Below are positions 1 through 11,359 of a stretch of 64,000 nt of DNA, piece by piece; positions within the stretch are counted from its first letter, which is position 1; each line of letters opens with the position of its first letter. This DNA comes from Gambelia wislizenii (lineage: Eukaryota > Chordata > Lepidosauria > Squamata > Crotaphytidae): assembly GCA_030847615.1 (NCBI GenBank), contig JAUMIR010000004.1, positions 75,423,001 through 75,487,000 of the forward strand. Reading direction: 5' to 3'. A model generated the notes under the pieces. That model was not told the origin of the DNA and ran no database searches. It saw only the letters and a program-made list of their open reading frames with translations. The translations under genes and the position numbers were made by a program.

Positions 1-205
1 ACTGAGGGGATTTGGGCGGGAAGCCCTTATAAGGGACCGTTAAGATGGGCGGAGTTACCGCCAAAAATGTATCATAGCACATTCTGCCTAGCGATACTAG
101 AAGGTTCCGTATGCTCTGCGCAGGCGCAGGAATAACCCAACTGTGTGAATTCACAGAAGACCACTCGAAGATCTATGGTTACAGGTAAGCAACCTGTCCT
201 TCTAT
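1..205 (+). repeat. Unclassified interspersed repeat fragment with a donor-like 3' part
   Basis: The first ~205 bases are more CpG-rich than what follows (GCGCAGGCGCAG near 118) and end in a strong 5' splice-site-like string, ACAGGTAAGC near 180-190. I recall similar text as a dispersed repeat in reptile genomes but cannot name the family. The left end is cut by the window, so an LTR or DNA-element terminus cannot be distinguished from a genuine promoter plus first exon. Confidence 0.3.
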
Positions 206-418
206 GTACTGATTTTTGGACACGTTGCTGGTGATGCTTAAGGTTTGCAATGTTAAAAACTGAAATTGAAGATGACTATCTGGAACATTCTCTATGTATT
301 AGAATAGTATCTTCAGTGTTGAGAGCGTCTATATAATCCTCCTTATTTTTCAAGCCTAATTTATTGCATAGTGACTGGAACAACATTACTGTTAAAATAT
401 GCCAGAAAACTAGCAAAC

Positions 419-420
<2 letters not shown>

Positions 421-456
<36 letters not shown>

Positions 457-805
457 TTATTCATTTATTTATACCTCGCCCCTCTGTTAAAAACAATTGG
501 GGCGGCTTACAAAAATTAAAATACAAATACAGATTAAAATTCCTAAACACCACCCACCCCCACCCTCTCCCATAAAAAGATATTAAACCAATATAAGTTA
601 AAAACAACTAATCTAAAATCACATTAAAAAATAATAAGTAGCCAGCAGACTAAAAGAGGCCAGGAGCTCCTGAGGCCGGGATCTAATCAGGAAAGGCCTG
701 CCGAAAGAGATCCGTCTTTAGTGCTTTTTTAAAGCTACTCAGGCTCGTCATCTGACGGATCTCATTCGGCAGGCCATTCCATAATTTGTTCCTGAGGGGT
801 GTGGG
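421..805 (-). mobile_element. L2-type LINE 3' end, antisense, with (AAT)n tail
   Basis: Read on the - strand this is the 3' end of an L2-like LINE: coding-tail text about residual C-terminal ORF2, a T/C-rich 3' UTR, a typical 'GTAAGCCGCC..TATAAATAAA'-like terminus and an (ATT)n tail seen as (AAT)n at 421-455. The same 3' end occurs in sense orientation at 38,113-38,490, which confirms it as a dispersed family. Confidence 0.75.
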
Positions 806-1213
806 AGTGGCCTAAAACGCCAGCCACTCCTAGCCATGCCCCCTCTCGCTGCTGCTCTGCTGCCAAAAGTTCTCAGGGCCCACTACAGCCTTCTAGCCCT
901 ATGGAGTGGGGAGAAGAGGCTGCTGCAGGCTTGGAGTCCTTCTGGCTGGCTAGCTTGTTATGTGCAAACCCACACAATTTTGGGAAATTAATCTGTTTTC
1001 TTCTTGATTTACTTCTCTCTTGCTCTAGAAGTGGATTAACTGCATAATGTAGCAACTGTAGTATTACCTGAATGGTAAAGTTTAGAGCATATAATTGTAT
1101 TTTTAAAAGATTTAAGATTTCTTTGGTTATATCCCTAGAGATCAGTGTGGCAGTCTTACATAAATATAAATCCTTCCCCACCCCCCACCCCGGCTTTCTC
1201 TATACAGCACATA
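806..1213. other. No gene seen
   Basis: About 400 bases with no recognisable gene or repeat. The short ORFs on both strands have no coding character. Confidence 0.5.
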
Positions 1214-1443
1214 CAGTTGTCCCTCCATATCCACACATTTGGTATTAATGGATTTAAGTATTCACAGCTTGAAAATATTCTTTAAAAAATAATAATCCAA
1301 AAAGCAAACCTTGATTTTGCCATCTTATATAAGGGACACCATTTTGCTATGCTATTGCATATAATGGGGCTTGAGTATTCATGGATTTTTGTATCTATGG
1401 GGGGTCCTGGAACCAAACACTAGCGAATATGAAGGGACAACTG
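1214..1443 (-). mobile_element. Tigger-type MITE (family A)
   Basis: A ~230-bp non-autonomous element starting CAGTTGTCCCTC and ending GAGGGACAACTG-like, flanked by TA on both sides (1212-1213 and 1444-1445), as expected for pogo/Tigger (Tc1-mariner superfamily) insertions. It is internally near-palindromic. Seven more copies lie in the window. Confidence 0.85.
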
Positions 1444-2632
1444 TAGTCTTAAGTTCTCTGTCTTCATACAGCTGTATGTCGGCTAGTTGGTCTTGCCATG
1501 AGCACTACAGTATGAGAAAGGCTAGCCTTTGCTGAAAATGCATAAAGTATGATGATTGTCTGTCAGCTCTATGTCCACCCCTAGGCCTTAAAATGTCCTT
1601 GAGTCCTTAAAATGGAATGTGGCAAAATCACATCTACTTGCAGTTGTAGATGTAATAAAGCAGTTTACCTAAAGCTTTATCTACTCCTTTCCTCAAAGTC
1701 ACTTAGTTGGTATGATTAATTTAGATGACACCTAGACTGCTGTGTTACTTTGATGTAGTTTGACAACATCTGGAGGACCATAGGTTTGCCTCTATTTTGG
1801 CTTACAATAAAAAAAGAGATACAAGCTTCCAAAAGTACAAATGAGCTGTTAAAATCAAATACATAATTCTTCTTGCCTTTTAGCTGCTGAAGGCTTTAAA
1901 GACATTTATTCCTAAACTTTTGGCTTGTTGCACTCGTAATATAGGATGCTATTCAAGTTTTCTGTGAGAGCATTGCTTCACGTCCTCTAGCCAAGCTCTC
2001 ACATTTCCTTGGTGTGGTTTATGTATGCTGTTGCCTTTTAAAAACAGTTGCCTTTTGTCTTAACTTTTTCAGTGTTCCATATCTGAATGAAATACCCTAG
2101 CTTCATTCATAGTTGAGGCAACAGTATTCTGATATAATAACAATAGGCTGCTTTTCATGGCTCTTGAAGTTCTTTTGAGGAGAAAATGCTAAGAAACTGT
2201 CAGAGTTGTTTGTTTTTAAAATATCAGCACCCATACTGATTTGAAAACAAGTTTAAACCCATGGCACTGAATTCCTTATATGTGGGTAGGCCTTCTGGGA
2301 CGACCCAGAGAGCTTGAATACTAACAGTAAGAAATTCCTTAGTTCACATGGTGTTGGTCACTGATGGAATATTTGATGCAGTGGGGAGTTGACTTAAAAT
2401 ACTCATTGTCTGAATTATGGTGAAAAGGGTAGGAGACGATAATGAAAGTGACCAGTCTATCAGTTTTGATCAGTTGTGCTTTCCCTATATCTTTGTAAAA
2501 ATAGTAGTTGAGGGGGCTGTCAAAAAAAGTATGGGTCAACCCCTTTCTAGCTCCCTGTATCTCAAGCATCACAGCAGGGGCTCTAGCCATAAGAGATCTC
2601 ATCTGTTTAGTACCATATTCATTTGAGTTGGC
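1444..2632. other. Unique AT-rich sequence, no gene seen
   Basis: About 1.2 kb with no repeat or coding exon that I recognise. Confidence 0.5.
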
Positions 2633-2702
2633 TTCTCTCTCTCTCTGTCTGTCTCTCTCTCTCTGTCTCTCTCTCTCTCACACACATACACACACACACC
2701 AC
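2633..2702. repeat. Compound (CT)n/(CA)n microsatellite
   Basis: A run of CT dinucleotides with GT interruptions passes into a CA run ending near 2,700. It is a simple repeat, and the ORF crossing it (2508-2792) is an artefact. Confidence 0.9.
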
Positions 2703-2879
2703 ATACACCCTTCATCCATTCCCTTACTAGAGTTCAAGAATATACTCACCTTAGATCCAGCGACCTCATGCATCCTAATATTTCCCTGTTAGAGAGGAAG
2801 ACACATTTTAAAGCTATTTGTGAAGCTGTTCCACTCAGAAAGTGCACATAAATTCTAAAGTAGCTATTTATTTGAAGTG

Positions 2880-2932
2880 GAAGGCTTTCATGGCAGGCAT
2901 CCATAGATTTTCCTTGTTTTTTTCCCAGGCTG
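2880..2932 (-). mobile_element. Penelope-like element terminal fragment
   Basis: Contains the terminal text AAGGCTTTCATGGCAGGCAT followed by an ATCCATAGATTTTCCTTG segment, matching the ends of the longer copies at 47,026-47,345 and 58,548-59,065. Only the outermost ~50 bp remain. Confidence 0.6.
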
Positions 2933-2935
2933 TTT

Positions 2936-3060
2936 GTTTATTTATTTAGAGTATGTATACCCCACTGCCCCATTCCACAAAGGCTCTCAGAGTGGTTTAC
3001 AAATTGTTAATTTAACATTTCCCTGCTCTCAGGCTTAGAGCCTTGGAATAATTGATAGAA
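2936..3060 (-). mobile_element. LINE 3'-end fragment, antisense
   Basis: TTTATTTATTTAGAG followed by TACCCC..CCC and AGAGTGGTTTACAA is the reverse of a typical LINE/L2-type 3' terminus. It is short and divergent, so the family is uncertain. Confidence 0.45.
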
Positions 3061-3321
3061 GAGATTATCTGACCAAACTTAAATAGATGGTAGAAGAAGG
3101 GCAGGCAAATCCTGCCTGAGGATATCACATGTGTGAATCTGGTTAGACAGCCCAAATAAACAAAGCAAGTGTAGTGTGGAGTTGACACCAGACTGCTCTC
3201 TTTGATTAGGCATGTAACCACATGGTGGAGAGATCTGGAAGAGAGAGCTATGTAGGGATCCTTGAATGAGTCTGATGTCCTCTGAGACTTAATGAGGGCC
3301 ATTTCATGAAGTCTCTCTGGC

Positions 3322-3960
3322 TTTTCTTCGCAAACGAAGATTCAGGAAGGACTCATCCCGCGCTTTCTGCAAGCACGCTGATGACTAAAAAGGCCAATCC
3401 GAGATAAACAAGTCCGGTTGCAAAAAGCACAGCAGAAGGTCTCCTTGGGTGATGTTTTTGGGTTGTGATTCTTTCTGCGTTGTCGTTTCTCTTCAAGACT
3501 TGTTCGTCGTGAGTTCTCAAATAAGGCTGCAGCATTGTGGATAGTGCATCTCCATGCCTCCCGATGTGAGGCCAGGGCGGACCACTGTTGGTGATGAATT
3601 TGGCCAAGCCTGAGATGTTGTTTCAGGGAATCTTTGTATCGCTTTTTTGGAGCGCCCCTCTTACGCTGACCCGTGGCGAGTTCACCATAGAGTAGTATTT
3701 TTGGGAGGCGATGGTCCTCCATCCTAGCAACGTGCCCTGCCCAGCGCAGCTGTGTTCTCAATATCATGGCCTCAATGCTGGTGATCCCTGCTTGCTCAAG
3801 GACAGCAACATTCGTCACATAGTCAGTCCAGTGTATATTTAGGATTGTGCGTAGACAGCGCTGATGAAAGCGCTCGAGGAGTCGTAGGTGGTGGCGATAG
3901 GTGACCCATGTTTCAGATCCATAAAGGAGGATAGACAGTACGATGGCTCTATACACACTG
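3322..3960 (-). pseudogene. Non-LTR retrotransposon ORF2 C-terminus (clade uncertain)
   Basis: A 204-codon open frame on the - strand encodes the post-RT end of a non-LTR retrotransposon. It shows a YGSETW motif, the LRWAGHVARMED segment, and a C-terminal zinc-knuckle-like motif beginning CAFCNR and ending GLFSHQRAC. The family ORF is normally about 1,000 residues, so this is a 5'-truncated copy. The 3' terminus ends with GAAGAAAAGCC, shared with a second copy at 34,001-34,440. I cannot assign the clade with confidence. The frame is still open over 600 bp, which suggests a fairly recent insertion. Confidence 0.75.
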
Positions 3961-4540
3961 ATTTTTGTGCTTTACAGTTGTGTGAAAAAGAAAGTACACC
4001 CTCTTTGAATTATATGGTTTTTCATATCAGGACATAATAACAATCATCTGTTCCTTAGCAGGTCTTAAATTAGGTAAATACAACCTCAGATTAACAGCAG
4101 CACATGACATACTATACCATGTCATGATTTATTCAACAAAAATAAAGCCAAAATGGAGAAAATAGGATTGGTGGATGGTAAGTAAACATTTCTGTGCCTA
4201 ATGTGGGAAATAGTCTGGGAAATAGTTGTAGAAGGGTAATGCATATGGAACAAGAAGTAAACATAGAACTGATCGGAATGTTTATGTTATATACTACTTG
4301 AGAACTATACCAACAGATAGTCTTAGAGAGGTTCATCATTATAATTGTATTTGCATAGATGGACAGTTATACCATGTATCAACTGTGCTCTACAAATTAC
4401 TAATATCCAATTGTATGGCAATAAATCCTTGAGTGTTCAATAGAACATATACTGCTCAACCCCCCGCCCAATTGTTCTATTACTGATTGTTCAGGAGATT
4501 GTCAAAAGCTTCTAATATACAGAAGAGAACACTGTTGCTT
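3961..4540. other. No gene or repeat recognised
   Basis: About 580 bases of AT-rich sequence between two LINE fragments, with nothing I can support. Confidence 0.45.
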
Positions 4541-5369
4541 TTCAACGTTTGGTGAGGAGTCTTTTGGGTACAGACCTAGAAAGCTCAGGTATGCAACCCG
4601 CAGTTACCAATTGTGAAAAATTTACTAGGTACTTTGAGGAAAAGTTGCTCATATTTGCTCAGAAGTTGACACCACACTTGTTACAGAGCGTAGAGAGGTG
4701 TCTGGTGCACTGTCTGGTCAGTTTTCATGGGATTAAATTCTGTTATTGTGGCCTGATGATGTGGACAACACACTTGAAGCAGTTTGGCCTACCACATGTA
4801 AGCTTGACCCATGCCCATCTTGGCAGATAAAATCTAGCAGGGGTGTATTGACCAGGTGGGTCTGGAGGGTCGGGTGCCTTGTTACGTCAGTGAGAGGTGC
4901 CTGCTTCTTTGAAGGAGGCGGGGATGTGCCCTCTCCTGAAGAGGACCTCCCTGGGCCCAGATGTGTATAAGAACTACCACCCAATTTCAAATATCCCCTT
5001 TTGGGGCAAGGTGCTTGATGGGCCACTTCAGGCATTCCTGGAGGAAACAAATTATCTGGACCCATTTCAGTCTGATTTCAGGCAAGGGTATGGTACTGAA
5101 ATGGCCTTAGTTGCTGTGATTGGTGACCTACTCTTACCTATTGATCTTTCTGGTCTTTTAGCAGTTTTTGATATCACTGATCATGTTATCTTTCTGGACC
5201 AGCTCTGTGAGATGGGAGTAGGAGGCAGTGTTCGACAGTGGTTCTATTCCTATCCAGAGGGCTGGCTCCAGAGAATAGCATTGTGGGATTCCTATTCAGC
5301 CCCATGGCTATTAAGTTGTGAGGTGCCACAGGGTTCCATCTTATCCACCATCCTCTTCCTCCTCCTCCT

Positions 5370-5580
5370 CTTCTTCTTCTTCAATTTATGTAGCACCATC
5401 ACTGTACATGGTGCTTCACAGGTAAAAGAACAATAAAACAGTTCCCTGCTCTCAGGCTTACAATCTAATTAAGACATGTCACAAAAGGAAAAGGGAATGG
5501 CAGTGTGGGAAGGAATTAAACCCAGTAGATACTGCCTCTTTTCTCTTTCTTGGATGTCAGGCCAGTGGCATTGGGACAGA
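5370..5580 (-). mobile_element. LINE 3' tail inserted in the L2 relic
   Basis: Starts with a CCT/CTT-rich run, then reads as the reverse of a LINE 3' end. The CAGTTCCCTGCTCTCAGGC segment and following text recur in sense at 52,080-52,254. It interrupts the L2 RT frame between PQGS and the YADD box. Edges are approximate. Confidence 0.5.
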
Positions 5581-5908
5581 GGGAGGTCCTTTCATCTGCA
5601 GGAACCGGTCATAAGGGGGTTTGGAGTAGAGTGCCATCAGTATGCTGATGACACTCAGCAATATTCCTCCCTGTCATTGGAATCAGCTGGGGTTATGCAT
5701 TTGCTGGGCTGGTGCCTGGGTGCTATAATAGGCTGGACGAGAGCCAGTAAACTGAAGCTGAATCCTGAAAAGATGGAGGCTCTGTAGATTGATGGTTCTC
5801 AGGTCCAGAAATTGGGTAAACATCCTGGGTGGGATTACACTACCCCTAAAGGAGCAATCGTGTAGCTTGGGAGTACTCTTTGATCCATCCCTGTCATTGG
5901 AGGCCCAA

Positions 5909-6183
5909 GGAGCCCTGGTGGCGCAGTGGTTAAATGCCAGTACTGCAAGCCACCATGTTGCAAGTTCGATTCCAGTGGGCTCCAAGGTTCACTCAGCCTT
6001 CCATCCTTTCGTAGGTTGCTAAAATGAGTACCCGGCTTATGGGGGCAATTAGCTAACACACATTGGAAACTGCTTAATGCTGTGTAGATGTGTAAATAGC
6101 TATTGCTTAAAACAATTGGTAAGCCACTCTGATAGCCTTGTGGCTGAAGAGCGGGGTATAAATAACTAAAAACAAACAAACAG
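5909..6183 (+). mobile_element. tRNA-derived SINE with LINE-like tail
   Basis: The tRNA-like head has a Pol III A box TGGCGCAGTGG (5919-5929) and a B box AGTTCGATTCC (5963-5973). The tail (GTAAGCCACTCTGATAGCC then GGGGTATAAATAA) resembles the 3' ends of L2-type LINEs in this window, consistent with L2-driven mobilisation. It is inserted into the L2 relic at 4,545-6,935. Partial copies lie at 13,595-13,742 (tail) and 60,058-60,150 (head, antisense). Confidence 0.85.
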
Positions 6184-6935
6184 ACAAACCCCTCTTGCTC
6201 AGAGTGCTTGGTGCACTTCAACTACAGCCTTTCCTGGACAGAAATAACCTAGCCACAGTAGTCCATGATCTCCCTGATTAGACTACTACTGCAGTGTGCT
6301 TTGTGTGGGGCTGTCCTTGAAAAGGACTCTGAAGCTGCAGCTAGTGCAAAATGCAGCAGCTTGACTGCTGACTGGAGTATCATATATACAGCATATCGTG
6401 CCAGTCTTAAAAGAATTAAACTGGCTGCCAGTACGATTCCGGTTTGAATTCAAAGTGATGACACTGTGATTACATTTAAAGCCTTAAATGGCTTGGGACC
6501 TTGATACTTGAGAGAGCACCTCTCCCCATATGTGCGTGCCTGAGGTTTAAGGTCTGCTGGGAGAGGGCCTTCCTCTGTATCCATTCACTGAGATCAATGC
6601 ACTCTATTGGGACATGGGAGAGGGTCTTCTCAGTCATGGCACCCCAAATGTGGAGTGCTCTCCCCTTGAGGCCCACCTGGCACCAACACTCATGTCATTT
6701 AGGTTAAAACTTGGCTCTTCATCAAATTTCTCGGGCCTTATTAATTCATCTCAAATATGGTTGTACATAGTTTAAAAAACTTTTAAATCTGTTTTTAACT
6801 CACTGTTGTTGTTTAATGTTTTTCGCTTATTTAATTATTTCATTGTTTTAAACCATTTAACTTGTTTTCATGCTGTTTGTAAGCTGCTCCAAGATCTTTG
6901 ATATAGGGTGGGGTATCAATTTTTTTTAAAAAAAA

Positions 6936-7647
6936 TGTGTATGCAGAACTAGTTTGTGACTCTTCCTTTGGCACACTCTGTTAAAGGACACGCTCCTGTC
7001 CTCGTGTGTTTGATTTGGTTTCAGGCATCAGAACAGATCAAATAGAATGGTGAGGCTTTTGGATGAGAATAATCTCTGGGATCATTTGATCAGATCTGTG
7101 CAGGCAAGATTTCTACATAAACATACTGTACACACATTCTTCTCATTGTTTTGGGTCAGAAAATAGGAATCCCAACACCTGTTTAAATGGTAGTGGCTGT
7201 AATAACTATTGCTATAACATGGTTGGATAAAATGTAGTACCTGGAATATTAGATTTGAGCTGTGAGACCCATGTTCTGATTTCTTCTCAGCCATAAAGCT
7301 CCCAGGATAGCCTTAGGCAAGTCGCATTCTCTCAGTGATATCTACTGAACAGAGTGGCTGAGTGGGGTGGGGGGTGAAAGGATCTACTCAGCTCCTTAGT
7401 GGTAGGACAGAATATAAATTCAGTCTGGTTATCTATTAGTGTTTAAGGGCCATAGATAAAGGGCAACAAGGTGAGATGGGAAGGGGAAGGAGCTGTTTTC
7501 TATTCACTTTCTCTAATTAATTAATGATATATACTTTTTGATATTTGTACCTGTAGTAAATAACCTTTGTGTAACTATTCACATATGTCTAAACTGGACT
7601 GTTTTGACTGTCTGTACAATTTACACCTTCCATAGAGTTTTCTTTGA
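6936..7647. other. No gene or repeat recognised
   Basis: About 700 bases without a supported feature. Short ORFs lack coding character. Confidence 0.45.
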
Positions 7648-7808
7648 CAAGGAATACTCAGAGGTGGTTTTACTGGTTCCTTTCTCTGAAATAAAGCCCA
7701 CAGCACCTGGTATTTGTTGGCGGTATCCCATCTAAGTACCAACCAGGGTGATCCTACTTAGCTTCTAAGATCAGATGGAATCTGGTGCCTTTAGGGTATT
7801 TAGGCATC
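7648..7808 (-). mobile_element. 5S rRNA-derived SINE, antisense
   Basis: Positions about 7,690-7,800 are a diverged reverse complement of 5S rRNA (ATCCCATCTAAGTACCAACC and CTTAGCTTCTAAGATCAGA segments), followed by a Deu/AmnSINE-like core remnant. It is too diverged to be a 5S gene. A better copy lies at 33,610-33,826. Confidence 0.8.
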
Positions 7809-9181
7809 ATGTGGTTCATGCCCACCTGATTACTGATGTCTTAAAGTTTGTTTACTGGATGTTTTTGATGCCTACTTTTTATTTTAGAAGCAGGTTTTAT
7901 TTTGTTCATGAATCTAAAAGTTCTGTTTCACTTGATTTTCTTAATAGATAGGCTTGTTCAATGGTGTTCACTAGGATTTTGTTGCATCACCAGTGTGTAT
8001 TGTACTTTACATAGCAGCATATGCAAGAAAAAGAAAAAGAAAAAAAGACAGCCCCTAGTTCTGAGGGGCTTGTACTCTAAATTTTAACAAGGGGGGAGGG
8101 AACAAGGGAAGAATGATTGTAAGAGGGAGGATGACTGAAAGGAGATTCTGTAGTTAGGTTTCATTTCAGTTGGAGGATGATAAGACACAGGCTTTATAGG
8201 TTGCGCTCTAGTTTATTGATATATTCCTAGTTCTCAATAAGTTCTTAGCACATATCTAAGTCATGCCTCATGCATGGCTTAGATATTTGTTGTTGAAGTA
8301 GTCTTGAAAAAGCAAGACCCTTTCCCCTCTCCCAGATAATCTTTCTGAGGAGTTCCTTTTTGTCTCTCTTCTCCCCTTACTCCAAGATCCCATGTGACTT
8401 CTTTGTTCTTTGCTAAAATTCATAGAAAGTTCTCAAGGCAGACACCCCTGGCCAACCCCATCTCAGTGATGTCATACCTATTGAAATCTGCTTAGTGGGA
8501 GGCCAAAGACATGCAAATAGAAAGATTCCCCATGGGTTTAAATGTCAGAGGATAACTTGGATTGCTTCCAGGACAAAAGGATCTTCCAGGAAAAGCCAGC
8601 CTGTCTTAACTATGGGGGTAGAACAATGTGAGGAATGATTTACTGTGTACTTACAGATATTTTTGGTGTGTATGGATTATTTTAATTAGCAAGTAGCACC
8701 AAGCATATCTGTAACAATGTGCATGTCACAGGGATTATGAAACTGTGGCTTGTGCTGGCATTGTTAATGTAAATGTTTTATTGCATTCAGACAAATTATT
8801 TCTTGTAAAATGACGTTCATAAATGTGGTCATTTGCACTTTAACTTAATTTCAGTGTTAAGCTTTACCATATTTGCTTTATACTTGCACAGACATGTTCT
8901 AAAATCATATAGGAAGAATGTTTCCACAAAAAGCTATTTCCTCTTATCATTCCAAATCAAAGTAATTCAACATGTGCATTTGAGAGGGGTCTTTAGCTTT
9001 TGCTTTGCAATATGATAAGTAGTTCATTAAAAGTTGTAGAAGGAATCAACTATATATGATTAGCAGACTGTTAAACTTCTGGAACAAAGGAAAATCCAGT
9101 AGTTCTTTCACTAGATGAATTATTCAGATTCTAACATAGCCTGGGCTTTATGTATATTTTACAGGATTATTCTCTTTTCAG
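7809..9181. other. No gene seen
   Basis: About 1.4 kb of AT-rich sequence with a short A/G-rich tract near 8,030. I see no coding exon. The CAGCCCCTAGTTCTGAGGGG text near 8,050 may be a remnant of the antisense LINE tail also found at 5,370-5,580. Confidence 0.4.
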
Positions 9182-9321
9182 GACTTTTTTGTTGCATTGC
9201 CTTTTTCTGATGAAGATATACATTGAGACTAAATTCCAGAACAATTGACACTTTTGTTGACTGAAATGGGGATGTTCCAGCCTGTGGTCATTGAACTGCG
9301 AGAATATTTAAATATGAATCG
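9182..9321 (+). other. Candidate non-coding or small exon upstream of USP49
   Basis: A 140-base segment is bounded by a good acceptor (TTCTCTTTTCAG, ending 9181) and a consensus donor (CGGTAAGTATTT, GT at 9322-9323). It lies 5.1 kb upstream of the USP49 coding exon, which itself starts with an acceptor at 14,449-14,450. It could therefore be a 5' UTR exon. A frame within it is open for about 34 codons and contains two in-frame ATGs, but I do not recognise the peptide. It could equally be chance. Confidence 0.3.
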
Positions 9322-9771
9322 GTAAGTATTTTATCTTGTTTTAAACTTGCTAGCTTACTTCCCACACACACATATTCCGCAATTCCCTCTGAGCAACAGA
9401 TATCGTACCTGTTTGTGGAGTTAATATATGTGTGATGGGCATCATGTGATGGTCTGGGGGAGCATGCCAGCAGTGGGGATGGCCAGAACCAGCAGTAGGT
9501 AGGGCTACAGAAGGCCCTCTCTTTCACATGCCCTTGCTCACACACTGTGTTTTTCACAACCTCTTACTTCCCCATCATGAGACAGACAGGGAGACAGAGA
9601 TGGACATATCTATTTCTTACTCTTCCCGTTGTGTTTTTAAACCTTTTTTTTTCTTGGCAGGAAAGGCTTTATGGTTCCTTCTAGGAAAGGAACAGTAGCT
9701 GCTATAGTTCATCTTACCTCATAGTTTCTCCCTAAGATTCTTGAGAGAAAAAAACCCATAAGGGGCTAGAG

Positions 9772-10101
9772 TGGGGTTGGCAAAGTGCAGTCCTGGGGCT
9801 TATTTGTTGCCCTAGACTTCTCCAGAATTCCTGAACTACCCCCTTTTCTGGGGTGGGAGAGTTGAATAGCCTCTTCTATAAGCCTGCAGGAATGGTAATT
9901 AATCTTTTGAATAGTTTTCTCAACTTGTTTGCACTGTTTATCATTTAAAAAACAAGAATCCAAACACATTTTTTTTCTAAAACAGAAGTGGACCGGGCTA
10001 GTTCTGGTTTTGGGAGGCATTTATGGAGTCCAAGTGCCACCTTCCCCAAGAATTTCAAGAAGAAAATTTACCCCTGGACCCATCAAAGTTGCCCACTCCT
10101 G
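9772..10101. mobile_element. hAT-type MITE with 8-bp target duplication
   Basis: The ends are related inverted copies: the left reads TGGGGTTGGCAAAGTGCAG and the right reads as its diverged complement, AAAGTTGCCCACTCCTG. They are flanked by GGCTAGAG (9764-9771) and GCCTAGAG (10102-10109), a 7/8 match. Terminus style and 8-bp duplication fit the hAT superfamily. Confidence 0.65.
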
Positions 10102-10109
10102 GCCTAGAG

Positions 10110-11327
10110 GTTCTCACCACTCTGGCCCACTGTATTCCATGGGTTGTCTCAAGAATGTTAACCATAGAGTTTGTGGGCTAGAATACCAAGAGTCTATTTT
10201 AGCATCTAAAAGGAAAAAAAGGTGCTGTGGAAAATACGGTATGTATGGAGGGAAATTTTAGGGGACAGTTAGGGCAACTGTATGCTATAGGTAAGATACA
10301 TTGAAAGCTATATGTGGCCTATTGATCACATTTTTCCCTTGGAGTTAATATATGTGTAATATACCCTTGGTGTCTAGAGGGCTACTTTTAGTGCAGCCAT
10401 AACTTTTTACATTCCCATTGTTACTAAAGAGTATTCAATGCATAGTTACATCCTGCTGATATGATTGTTCATGGTTTTAGTCCAGCTGCTGATTTGAATT
10501 GCATAAGAGAATACTGTATATGTTTTGGGTCATACAGGATAAAAATATTTAAATATACAGTAAAATTTAAGCATGTTGTTATTGCAAGTTTAACCACAGA
10601 ATAAACTAGAGTTAAATATGTTTTTCCATTATAGCTATAGGTACAATCATTGCTTAATTATAGTGTTACTTCATGTTATTTGTAAGATCTTAAAAACTTG
10701 ATACATGCAGTATACATACCAGTAATTCAAGTACCAGTTCAGTGAGTCTTGCCACTACCTCATACTTCCAGTGGGCTGTCTTTATATTTGAAAACTCTAC
10801 ATTTACTTTCATTCATCAATAAGTGTTCACTAATGTTTATTAAAATATTTTAATTTTTATAGAATTGCTAAACTAGTCCTGATATGGGTCAGCTGTTATA
10901 CCCGAATATGACAAGTATCAGTTTATTAAATGGTGTGAACAGAAAGCTTCTACTGCAATTTTATACAAAACTGGCTTTCCTTGAGTTCAGTCCTGAAGGC
11001 TTTTTATTTAAAAAAAAATATGCTAAGTACAAAGTCTTGTTCATTTTGTACCTTATTTAAGCCAAGACATTGGCTAAACCAGGCTACTAACATGGTTAGT
11101 AAAAAGTGGAAGCAAAAACATCCAATCTTCTCCTCTGCAGCCATGCCAGAGCATGATGGGAAAGAGAGAAATTGATGAAACCAAGATTTGTTAACCATAG
11201 TTTAGTATTACAGCCAAGTAAGGCTGAATCTTCATTTGTATGCAGCCATTAATTTCATGCCAGGGAAATTACTTTGATGCAACCCCCACTCCCAGTTCTG
11301 TGCTAGAAATAAGACTACTAAATCACA
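10110..11327. other. No gene seen
   Basis: About 1.2 kb of AT-rich unique sequence. Small ORFs at 10,981-11,198 overlap on opposite strands and have no support as genes. Confidence 0.45.
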
Positions 11328-11359
11328 CTAGCTGGGCCCGGCGTACCATACGCCATTAA

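Larger units (their letters stand above)
4545..6935 (+). pseudogene. L2-type LINE ORF2 relic (RT to 3' end), interrupted
   Basis: A degraded L2-like reverse-transcriptase reading frame in several pieces. At 4,897-5,340 it shows the NYHPISN-type RT block, the DPFQSDFRQGYGTEMAL block and EVPQGSIL. At 5,635-5,655 it shows HQYADDT, the RT catalytic box with both aspartates, followed by KLKLNPEKMEAL. The post-RT region runs from about 6,190 and the 3' UTR ends near 6,935 with a TAAGCTGCTCC..GGGTATCAA-type terminus and T/A run. Two insertions break it: an antisense LINE tail at about 5,370-5,580 and a tRNA-SINE at 5,909-6,183. Frameshifts and stops make it non-functional. Confidence 0.8.

Noticed and set aside
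276..464. Leucine-rich 62-codon ORF
   Set aside because: It comes from the (AAT)n tail of an L2 copy.
2633..2702. Regulatory GA/CT element
   Set aside because: An uninterrupted simple repeat with no other supporting signal.
4897..5787. RT-containing ORFs as a host gene
   Set aside because: They are parts of one decayed L2 LINE with stops, frameshifts and insertions.
5909..5985. tRNA gene
   Set aside because: A and B boxes are present but no tRNA fold; the segment is the head of a dispersed SINE.
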